DNA of 64,000 bases from Undaria pinnatifida. Its lineage: Eukaryota > Sar > Phaeophyceae > Laminariales > Alariaceae. Within the stretch, counting starts at the first letter, position 1. Each line of letters opens with the position of its first letter. The notes beneath the pieces were generated by a model that made no database searches, had not been told where the DNA came from, and was given only the letters and a program-made list of their open reading frames with translations. The DNA lies in assembly GCA_012845835.1 (NCBI GenBank), contig JABAKD010000027.1:16072573-16136572 (forward strand), given 5' to 3'. Below, piece after piece: positions 48,410 through 60,400 of this stretch. The translations under genes were made by a program, and so were the position numbers.

Positions 48410-51400
48410 GGCAGACAGGCAGACAGGCAGACAGACAGACAGACAGACAGACATACAGACAGACAGACAGACAGACAGACAGTCAATAATGAGACACAGC
48501 TACAGAACAAAGTAATGAACACACACATAATAACTGACAATAATTTGGGACGTGTTGCGGCGTCAAGTTGCGTCGAGAGTCTATGGTGGCAAGCTCGCGA
48601 GTCACCTCGCATCGCACCATCTTAAAATCAAGGAAATACTAATCATACCAACTACCAGGTATTGATAATCAATTAATTAATATAAAAAATGCGTAACTCA
48701 TGACGTCCAACTGAAAAACGTATAAAAAAACTAATTACGAAAATGTACTGTTAATAACGTACTCGTATGCGAATTACAAACGTATTACAAATAACGTAAG
48801 GCGCTGACAAGACTGCAATTAACACCACCTATCCTCAGGCGGCCAAAGAGGAAGAGAGACAAGATGTGCATTTTTTTTGCAATGTTATATACGGAAGAAA
48901 CGTACTGAGCGCCCAAATGTTGGGGGTGTCTCTATTAGGAATAGGAACGGTGCTCCGTCTCGAAAGGAAGCGTGACCAATGGTCAAATGACTACGGCAAG
49001 CAACAAAAGATGATGCTTCCCCCCCCCCCCGCCCCACCTGTCCTCCTCACGCAGCACAGTCTCGGAGGCAGCCGTCCCCCTTTCCTTCAATCGGTCCCTC
49101 TCTTCCCGCTCGTCAAAGGGCGGTCGCCAGATGCCCAGCCTCAACCCTCCCGGCTTGCGCAACGCTACCTCCACCCTCTGCTTGCCGAACGTGTACGTCT
49201 TGCCCCCAACGTGCGCCCCGAACAGCCGTCCCGCGTCCCGAAACACGCTGCCATCGAAGGTAAACGACGGAGCCCTGCTGGTCCCGCCGCCACAATCACC
49301 GCCCCCACCGTTACCATCGCTACCACCGTTACTAGTGCTAGTGCTAGTGCTACCACCGCCTCGTCCAATAGTCGTACCACCCCCGTCATCCCCACGATTA
49401 TCACCGTTCGAGGACGCACCGTCCCCGACAGAGTTGTCTAGGCCCGCCACGGCTAAATCGGTGGCGACAGCAGGAGCCGACGAAGCACCGCTTGCCTCCC
49501 CGCCTTCCGGCACTCCACCACCACTGTCACCATCACCACCACCATAACCACCACCACCACCACCACCACCACCACCTCCACGGCCACCACCTCCAGGAAG
49601 GGCCCGGTTAGTTCCCTCGGGGGAAGCCTCAGCTGAAAGCACCGGAGGCGGCGGCGGCGGCGGCGCAAAAGGGTTCGCCGACAAAACCTTCCCTGCTAGA
49701 GGCGTCACTGCAAATGGGTTCCTCGAAGCAGGGATGGCCCTTGCAGGGGCGGCGGCTAAATCGCCCCCACGGCCACTTCCACCACCACCACCACCACCGC
49801 CATTTGAAAATCCAGGAGCAAAAGGATTCGCCTCCCCAGCTGCAGTACACGCGGTTTTCGACGATTTTCTGGCGACGGTGGTGGAGGTGGGGATGGGGGT
49901 GGATAGGTTCGACTGGGATAGGGATGGGGTGGATGGGCTGAATATGGAGAGGATGCGACCGGCGTCGTCCAGGTCAAACTCCTCGGGCCCGTCCCATAGA
50001 AGGTCTGATGTTGACTCGGGGGGCGAATTGCGGCCGAAGTTGCAGTCAGTTTTGCCCTGGTAAGTTAGAGTGTTGGTTTTTCGGATGGTTGTAGGTACGT
50101 GTCAGATTGGGAAGTATGGGGTAGTGCGATGAATGGAGGGAGGGAAGGAAGGAGGGAGGGGCGGAGGCAGGCAGGCCTAACCTCAAACAACACCACACGG
50201 CAGTGCAGCACACAAGAGCACATAGCCCTCAACAGTACCAAACAGTAGCGAAACCACACAGCATCACACAGCACCAGCGCACCACAAAATCACCACACAG
50301 CACCACACAGCAAATCGAAAGTCGAACGGCTCACATCTACCGTCTTCTGGATGATGGTTGCCAGCGGCAGCGCTAGCCTTTCCGTTGGACGTCGTCCATC
50401 CTTCAGCGACGCCGCCGCGATGACCATGTCTTCCACAGATACGCTAGAGGCCTGACATCCAACGAACCGCAACATCAGCAGTCAGCAGGCATAAATAGGC
50501 GCCTACGACCAAACGATTACAACATCACAGTATCCCGCCGCAGTCAGCATGCAGCATGAAAACACGGCAGCAAGATCGAGAAGAACAGTCTTCAGCAGCA
50601 AGGAGCGCCCCGGGCGGATAAAGACTGACACCTTGTACACTATTGCAAAACATAATTGTAATTCATCAAACTCCATTTCATTGTCTAGACAGCATCTGGG
50701 CAAGGTCGGGGCAAGGTCTAGGAAAAGCCTAGACGAGGTCTACACAAGGTCTCGACAAGGTCTAGACGAGAACCGTCCGGACAAGGTCTAGACGAGCACG
50801 GTCCGGACAAGGTCTAGACGAGCAAGTGTTAGACGAGAAAGTTCTAGACAAGGTCTAGACAAGGTCTAAACGAGCAACGTCTGGACGAGCAAGGTCTACA
50901 CAAGCAACTGCTAGTAGACAAGGACTAGACAAGATTCAAGGTTTTAATTTTAACACAACAACGTCTACACCAGGTCCAGACAAGGTCTACACACAGGGTC
51001 TAGACAAGGCCTATACATGCGACCCAGGCAAGGTCTATAGACACGGCCCAGGCAAGGTCTTTAGACACGGCCCAGAAAAAGTCCAGACAAGGTCCAAGCA
51101 AGGCGCAGACAAGGTCCAGAAAAGGCCCAAACAAGGTCTGGGCAAGGTCTAGACAAGGTCTAGACAAGGTCTAGACAAGGTCTAGACAAGGTCTAGACAA
51201 GGTCTAGACAAGGTCTAGACAAGGTCTAGACGAGGTCTAGACAGAGTCAAAGTGTAAACAAAGTCCAGATAGGGTTTACTTTGCAGGAGGGTCGAAAATT
51301 CGCCCCGTCCCCCCCTCCCTCCGTCCCTCCCACACTTGTCGACAAAGCGCGTTTAAACCGCCCCAGCCTGTCCAAATGGGAAGCGACCGATCCAGCACCG

Positions 51401-54400
51401 GAAACATCCTCACCTGGCTGAGGACTTGTTCCACGTTAAGTCGGAGGCCGAGCAAGGCTAGGAAACCCGCCTGTTAGCGCGATGACGTTGCACCGTGGTA
51501 AGCAGAGGGTGGGCGGGCATTATCATGTAATCGAATCCTCGCTACGTCGTCATGGAATACTCTGTAAATCGTCGGAGAATCGTGGTTATGCTGTCAATGT
51601 CATCGTTGAATCATAATCATCTTAATATCGTCGTTGAATCATAGCGTTGATGTTGAATCATCGCATTGGCGTCATCGAATGGTCATAGTGACGTCATTGA
51701 ATCGTCATTAACTCGTCATCGGGTCGCCATCATGTGGTCTTTACTGGTTCCCACCGGCTCAGACAAGCGGTTCGAGTAGCATGCAGCGCACCCTTGACGC
51801 GACTCGCCCACCTCACGGCGCTTCGCGCTTGGTGCAAGCAATGTCTTCCTGGTTGGTGAAAGCTCGACATGCTGCGTCCAGGCATTGTAGAGATGCGAGG
51901 GTCTATGATCAATGACCATTGACCATATGACCATACGACTACGGCCATGCATTAATATCGAGTACACCCCCCACGGCTCAGATATCGCCCCCTCTACCGC
52001 CAGAGGGAAGCAAGCGCGACAAATGAGCGCTAAACTACAAGCAAACAACAACCACAGTATTTCTTGATGCCGATAGTACATAAGCAGTAGAGACACACAG
52101 TCAATGTAGCCACCTAACTTCATATTTTGCTATGTCATTATCATAGCAATAGCACCATGGCCGTTCCTGTTGCAAAAAAAAATGCCCGTACATATACCTG
52201 GTATACCAGCATATTATACCCGGTAGAGGCTGTACCATGTCAATAGCATCGACTTTGTTATCGGTTCAAGTTTATTATCGTGTTACCGTTACCGTTGTAG
52301 ACTATATAGAATATAATAATACCTTCCGATCATCGGACGCGACAGCTATGTCGATCGTATCCCCTCCTGGCAGGTCGCTCTCCACAAACTCCACAGCCAC
52401 TTCGATCGCAGAGGAAGCCCCGACCCACCCAGCGGTGGCAGTGTTGTCGTGACCGGCCGCAACCACCCCCCCTGTCCTAGAGTCCCATCCGTTGAGCGAG
52501 ATCCCAATGAAGTTGTCATGCAAACGCACACCCCCTTGGTACCTGCGTCGAATCAATCATCGATCAAGCAACCAGTCAATCAGTCAAGCCGTCCAACCAA
52601 TAGTTAGCTAATCAAACAACAAAATTCAGCATCTCACCTTTCAGGCATCAGTCAATCAATCAATCGATCGATCGATCGATCAATCAACCCATTAATAACT
52701 CAACCACCAACTCAGTCAACCAATCAATCCAATTGATCCACAAATTAATCCTTCAACCAACCAACCGATTCAATTAATCAACAACAACCAATTGTTCATT
52801 GAACCACCAACTTCTCACTTGTTCGCCAAACGCGCCTGCACCATATGGAACAGCCCCGGCAGCAACATGGGCGACCTGCACGCCACCCTTCTCCCGAACA
52901 AGAACCTCTCATCGTCGTCCTCGAGCCCCTTCCATCCGCTGATCCCGCCCCCCCCATGACCCTGATTCCCAGCTCCCTCCCTGGACGACGCCTTCAGCTT
53001 CTGCAGCAACGCCGGAAAAACAAGCTTCCTCCGGTCCAGCTTAGCCAAAGATCCCTTCTTGTGCAACTCCCGGCGTGCACTCGCCGGTCTGGACGAGCTC
53101 GAAACCGACGAAGAAAAGGAAGACGGTCGTTCCGCCTCGACTGCGCTACCCCTGACAGCCACCATCGCCACCGCTGCTGGGTCTGCCGTTCCCTCCTCCT
53201 CCTCCTCCTCTCCTTCAACCGCCTGGCCTGAGTCGAACCCCCCACGGCTACTATCACCGTCTGTCCCAAGAGGATTTGAGTAGGCGTGCATAGCGCCAAC
53301 ACCACCAACAACACCAGCACCATCACCACCACCGCCAGCACCACCAGCTCCAACACCACTACCACCACTACCGCCAGCACCAGCAGCGGTCGGCGCCATA
53401 CCCACAAATGCAGGGTCGCTTTCTTCTCCCACGCTGCTAGCCCGAGAAACATTTTTTTTCTCCACGTCGCCTCGGCGGATGGCCAGAGACCCACCGCTGT
53501 CGGGCCAGTGGTCGTTGTTCACGCTCGCAGCTTGCAACGCCTGTGGCGCCTGCGGAAACTTAGATGAAAATTCTGAGATTTTCCCCGAGATTTTTCCTGC
53601 AGGGGGCAGCTCGGCGCAGATGTTGGCGTCGAGCAGGGCTTGCACCAGAGTTTCGGGATCTAAAGTAGCCAAGCCTCTGCGGAGGGATCGACAGAAAATG
53701 AAACGGGAAGGTAAGCCAATCAGAACAACGCATCACATGGGAGGGAGTCAAGTCAAGCCCAGCTCCACAGCCACAGCCACACCGACTCAGGGTGATGCGA
53801 TAAACCATACAAACCATACACCCTCTCTCACGAAAAAATTATAATCTTGTATGTACAAATACCTAAAAATTACATGTGTGTTATTTTTCGCAATAATTTA
53901 CTATGTCTGCTTACGACGCACACTCAGTACACTGCGGGGCTTGTACGAGTACTGTACTGATTGTTTTTTATAAACAAATACTCCGGAGTATACAATTTCA
54001 GTGGCGACGTGGTCACAAAGTACCAGAGACAATTTGAGCATTACAAAACAACAGGACGTTTACTCGTAGCGCATGTTTGAATACGACCCCTCTCAGCCTC
54101 CCGCGAAAAAGGAAAATACAATACCTCCATCTCTACTCGCCCAATCAATCACTCATATCCATCCCCACTCACCCGATCACAGCACATCTCCATCCCCACT
54201 CACCCAATCACAGCACATCATCCATCCCCACTCACCCAATCACCGACGAGGAAACATTTCCCGCAGAGACGACGCTTCCTCCGCCCTTCACGTTGTCCCC
54301 TGTCCCCTCCCCACCCTCCGGCCTACCGCTACCTTCCAGCCCCAGCTCCGCTCGCAAAATGCCTCCCATAACGTTGTGCCGGAATAGTTCGGGGTTGACC

Positions 54401-57400
54401 AAAACCCACCCCTTCCCCCGCTCGATCTCCCCTCCCTTAGAGAGACCCTTCACCACGACCCGGCCCTCCCGGGCGAGAGACCGGGCTAGGTCGGCGCAGG
54501 TTGCTTCTGACGCTCGGGGGCACAACTGTAATAAAAACGGTTAAACAAAAACAAGTCAAAATAGCTTTTATTTTTAAACAATAAACCATTACGACCAAAA
54601 ACAATTTATAAAAAAACGGACATAAAAAACAAGCGTCTGCTCACAACAATAAGCAAACGCGCACAGCCATTGCACACCTCGGACATATCGTATAAATCAT
54701 GTAGATCATATAGATCATACATATCATAAAGATCATACAGGTCGTACAGATCACATAGATTGTCCACATCGAATCTTTGTATCAGCCGTTATGATACGCT
54801 GTGCAGGATATGTACATAAGAGAGCGCAGATCCAACCCAATAAATATTTTCTAGATGATGCAGATCGTACGGCTCCCACCCGGTAATATGATCTAGACCA
54901 TGCAGATCTTCCCTAAAAAGGTGGGATAGGTATTCTATCCCACATGTGAACCGTTCACAATATGAGATTAACAACCACAGAGGAAGACCCGACGTAGATC
55001 GGATAGGTCGGTGCAGGTTGCTCCTGCCGCTCGGGGGCATAACTGCAAATAAAAACAAAGGAAAACACAAAATAACAAAAAAAAAACGATCCGTGTATTA
55101 CGCAGCTTGCAAACATGAGTATCGTTCCTGAATTTGTCGAACTCACAGCTGACGCTGTTAGAATATTTTTAATAATAAAACAGTACAACAACAAGAAGCA
55201 AAATAAATTAAAAAACCACGTCCACCGATAAATATAAAAAAAAAAGAAAAGAAAATACACTACCTGGTATTCGTGTGTAAACTACTGGTTGTCATATTTG
55301 TAAAAAAAATTTAAGATGGCGGCGTTCGTTCTTACCTGCTGTTGCACCGCCGTGACGAAGTTGGCCCATCGCACCAGGGCCGTCCCCTCCTTGACCCACC
55401 GTTCTATTCTCAAGGCGGCCGATATGTGAAGCGGTGGCACTCGCCATCCATTGCCTTCCTCGGAAAAGAGGGTGTCTGCATGAGCGATGGCCTGAACACG
55501 CCCAAGCCGAAACAGCCGCACGAAGAGAAGAAGGAAGAGAGGTTGCGGCGGTGGTGATGCAGGAAGAAGAGACACAAAAATCAGTCTGAAAAGTGCCCGA
55601 CAAACTTCCTGTGGAAAATTTCCACGGAAATTCCAAGAATTTTCCTGGAACGCAACTGCAGCTTCCATTACGAGGTGTGGTGCTGTAAATTTCGTACCTC
55701 CTTGAGGCGACCGACATTGGTGTCGTTGGCCTTCCTGCAGTCCATAGCCAGGCACCCCGCGAACGTCGGTAGAGAGGCATCAAGGCCGGCTCGAAGTTCC
55801 TCACGGGTCAGGTCCTGCAGTGGTCAGCGGTGGAGAATAACAGCAGTAACGCGTTACAGTAACCCCGTCAGATCTGCACCCACCATTTTCGGGAAAAAAA
55901 AGGGTGTTTGCGATATATTTCCAACCTCTGTTGGCTTGAAAAAAATGAAAAACATATGGTACAGTACTGAAGTCGACTAATGTCGTAACTCAAGGCCAAC
56001 CAACCCACGAAAATTAGGTTCGAAAATACAAAAAAAGTAGGAAAACGTAACTCTCAAACATTTCTTTCGAATTTTTCGTGGTTTGAGTTGGCTTTGGATT
56101 GTGACCTTCGACGGGTTCATAGTAGCTATTATAGTATCAATAGTATTGTATGCTTTTCTACCCAACTCCTGTCGCAAATGCCCTATTACTACCAGGTACT
56201 CAATAATTAGTGTGTGACAATTCTTGTTGTAGGGAAGAACAGCATACCTTGGTACGACTTGTCCTCTACTAACATCGATAAGATGCTTGACAGCGGTGCA
56301 CCCAAACTCCATATCACAGGTCCATACGTCTTGACCTCTGCTAACACTTCTCGACCTCTCTCGATACCCTTTGACCTCTAGTACCACCTCTGGACATTTC
56401 TTGTCCTTTCACTACCATTGTGTGTGTTCGTGTGGGCAGAACAAGTACTTAGGGGCCATTTCTAACGAACACGAAAAAAAAAAGTCGGGAATCGTCACCA
56501 AAAAAATGTGGAATTTTCGCGAATCGTGATGCTTGTCGCGAATTCTGATTTTGAAATGCTTTGAAATTTTCCAAAAACAAAATGATGTCACGATTCTTGA
56601 CACAAAAAAAAAAAAGTTTCCTTTTTCGAGAACATGACATTTCAGCATTTCAAAATGTAAGGAATCGTGTTTTTTTCGCGTTCGTTAGGAACGACCCTGT
56701 GTCTGATTCCAAGTACCATGTCCCCCAAACGGCGGTGCAGTCGGTCTAAAGGGGCCAATACCCCTTGGTCCGCATAAATACGAATCCTCTTGACCTTGAG
56801 TTTTTTTTTTTTTTTTTTCTGCACACTTTCACTTTCCAGCTTCTGGAAAAGCCGTGGTCACAGGTGTCATCCCTTCTCCTCCCCGGTTCTTGCCTTCAAT
56901 TTTTACCGCGCATAGGGTTCAGCAATCCCACTGCTCGTCGATTGTTCATCGAGTGTTGCTAACTCACGCTCTCGCGCTTTCCGCAAGCCAATTTGTGCAC
57001 AAGAAAAAGTCCCAACGAATTTATACGAGTATGCACTCGGCGGGGCTCGAACTCACGAAACTGACCTATACCAGGCTCGAGGATAACCTGATACGCCACC
57101 GGGGCGACCGGTTATATTATCTCACCCCCAGGTCTCCACCCTCACATTCCACCGTACGCACCTCGCGGGCTCGCTCCCAGAGCTTCTGCAGGTAATCCTG
57201 TCCAACAGATCCGAGGTAGTCTGCTCTTGACCCTACCAGTAGCAGCACGGACCCCAAAGAGGGGTCATTCGCTTGGATAAGCCTCAGCCTGCGATTTTAC
57301 GGCAAGTAAATGTTGACCGATGAAGTTGCGCAGCAGTGTCACTATTCATGGTCCCCCAAAAGGAGATGCCATTGGTTTCCAAAAGCCTCAGCCTTTACTG

Positions 57401-60400
57401 CCGTAGAGAAATGGGATACTGATGTAACGAAGCCCCCCCCCCAAAGGGGGTGCCAATGGTTTGAAGAAGCCTCAGCCTTTATTGAGGTAGAGAAACGGGA
57501 TATTGATGTAGCGAAATTACACAGCAGCAGGGGTCATTCGTTTTGAACAACTCTCAACCTGTGTTGGTTACGCTAACGAAGTCTTCACCAACTCCACTAC
57601 AAACACAGCAACAATTTCACTGTACACGGACCCCAAACGGGGTTCATTCGTTTGAGTAAGCCTTAGCCTCTCCTGCAGCGAAACGTTAAACCAACGAAAT
57701 TACACAGCGGCAGTGCCAACTACATACTGCCCCGTACCGTGGGGTAGAGTCTGGCCCGTTTCATGTTTTCGTACCAGGCGACAAAAGGAGCGTATTCTAC
57801 CACGTGTTATAACAAAAAACTACATTCCTTACCAGTACTTGGCCCCATACTTAGCAGTATGTGATCAGCTCCGTATTCATTAGGTATTGCATTAGGTATT
57901 ACATTATTAGGTATTGCGTTAGGTATTGCATTAGGTGTTGCTAGCTTTCCCGTCAAATCCGGGGGGTGCCGCAAGGTCAAGAGCGCGGAAAAACCCTTGA
58001 AAGCCAAGAAACAAAACTAGCCACCGCGCCGGGACCACGCAAGCAAGTTACCCGGCAATTAGCACCGACCAGCCCTGACGAGGTAAAGGCTGTATTTGAC
58101 TTGTTGTCACAACCCGCCGCTGCTGCCGCTGCTGCTGCTGCCGCTGCTGCTGCTGCCGCTGAATTGTATGCGGAGTGTGTGGTGTGTCGCAAGGGAGTTG
58201 AAAATCTCGTCGCATTACTCAACCAATGAGCCGTCTGCTTTTTTTACTTGAAAGATACGACACATAACAGTAGTCAGCCGCATTCTATTCGTTTCCAGTA
58301 CTTGACCCATTTTTTACCAGTTAGCCTTTTACCGGTATTTGAACCCTTTCTTACCAGTACTTAATCTGCTTCTTCTGCTCCCGCTTGTCCTCCGTCATGC
58401 TGACGACAACCACGTACACCGACGTGGGGCACGCCAAGCCACCATCCAGCGCCCCCAGCCCCCTAAATCGCGACAAGCCTCCATAATCTTGGACCAAGAC
58501 CGGCGCCGATCCGGCACCCAGCGGCAGAACCGACGTGACGACCCCCAGTGTCCGCGCGGAAGGGTCGTCCGCGCCCTTGTCTTGAGCGTTTTCTATGCTT
58601 GTCTGCGAGTGAAAGACATACAACCAGCGGTGATCATCGGACATGCAGTAGGCGACACGACCCAATTGGGCCCGGTTCAAGTTCTTGTGGGAAGCAGGGT
58701 GTGTCTGACACTATTTGCAGTATACCAAAAACGATCTTCTTATGTTTCGTGCAAACTCGAGACAGGTTGTCGAGACAGGTTGTTTAACTCAAAAATTCTC
58801 AAGTGACGTCACGTACTGTACGTATGGAAGGTGCGGACACGTATGCCAAAGAGTACAAGGGCACCTTAGGTGCGAGATCGAGGATTTTCGTCGAACCTCG
58901 TTTTTGCAAGCTGCGTGTGACAAAATACGCCGATCGCGCGTGCTTCGGGGCTTGCGTCTCGGACTCGGGGAACTTCCAGCACACAAGCAACAGCTTAAAT
59001 ATGATCAAATCACCAAAGCACTCCATCATTCGCTCTCGCCGCGAAGCCGCTGACACGCATGATGACATGATAGCCAACAAGACGGACCTGGCCGCCGAAG
59101 AATTGTCGGAGTCGGCGCATCAAACGACAGCTCTGACCAACGGAATTGCCACCAGCACCAGACGTAATGTCACCACACAGCAAGCACATTAGGGATGAAA
59201 TAGCAACCACGGTAGGCACACCAGCAAGCAGAGCAAGCATAACAGCAAGCAAGACAAAGCAAAACAAGCAGAGCAAAGGACGGCAAAGGACAGCAACGCA
59301 CAGCGCAGCGCAGCAAGCAGCGCAAAGGACGGCAAAGGACAGCAAAGCACAGCAAAGAACAGGGAGCAAAAGACGTTGAGCGGTCGTCAGGATACCGGAC
59401 GCCTGTCAGTCCTCTTCGTCCCGCTAAAACCACCGCCCACGGTGTGGTGCCGCTTTCGCACAACAGCACGCCTGCGCTACGCTACCGTGCCGCCTGTCCC
59501 CCCTCCCCAACCGGCTCGCCAACACGCGATGCCATAGACGACGCTTGTTACCAACATCGGCACAAAAAAAAAGTTGCCGATAACATCGGTGACGTTGAAG
59601 AAAAGCCACCCATGGTATAGATGGCATCGGTTTGACAACGATGATTTTAATAACCAACGATCAGAGAATCAAAAACGAAGACAACGATTACTACAGTACC
59701 ACCAGTATCTTATTACCATCGACAACGCTCAGAGTGCAACACTGTAATACTGTCGTTACTAATACCAAGGACAGATCATGATCTAGATTATCTACCATAA
59801 CCTAGATAATCTACAGTAGATCAATTGTCGCTGCCGTTCAAAGATGTTATCAAGCATCTGTATGTAGAGTACAGATTCACCCCTGGAAACTTTTTGCTAG
59901 ATCACACAGATCGCGCGACTCCCACCCGGTATCGTGAGCCAGACAATACAGATCCCCCCTGAAGTATCTAGATCACCAGCGGGGATCGGTCATGTGTCCG
60001 AAGCGGTGTAACCGTCAGCAAACCTACCAATGAGGCGTACCCACGTTGAACAATGCGGAGGAATACTCCCCCTCTCCCAAGCCCCAATGCCAATGGTATT
60101 GTTTCGAATTCCGAAGCGATCTGTAACCATCATTCCACCCGCCAATCAGCCAACTAGGCTAAGTATATATGCATACGAAGTATGTATATTACTATTATCC
60201 CAAAGCGACGTGTAACCGCCATCCCGCCGCCAATCAGCCAATCAGGCTCGCTTGCGTCGAAAAACCGGGAGAAGCCACCCCTCCCCACGGTTTCCTCGAG
60301 CATTCTTCTCTACTGTTCCGAAACGATCCGTAACTGTGATCCCGGCCGGCACTCAGGCTCCTTCGCGTTGAGTAATGTGGAGAGTTCCCCCCTCCCCAAA

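Noticed and set aside
47732-48612. Long open frames (220-258 residues) through the GACA tract on both strands
   Set aside because: The tetramer repeat has no stop in several frames. Only 47795-48137 on the minus strand is supported by splice phase.
51716-52123. 135-residue minus-strand frame between gene A exons 10 and 11
   Set aside because: Exons 10 and 11 already join in phase 0, and no donor/acceptor pair was found for this frame.
59010-59170. A possible extra ROC exon (SCRLMRRLRQFFGGQ)
   Set aside because: Exons 3 and 4 join directly in phase with normal P-loop to switch I spacing, so no exon is needed here.
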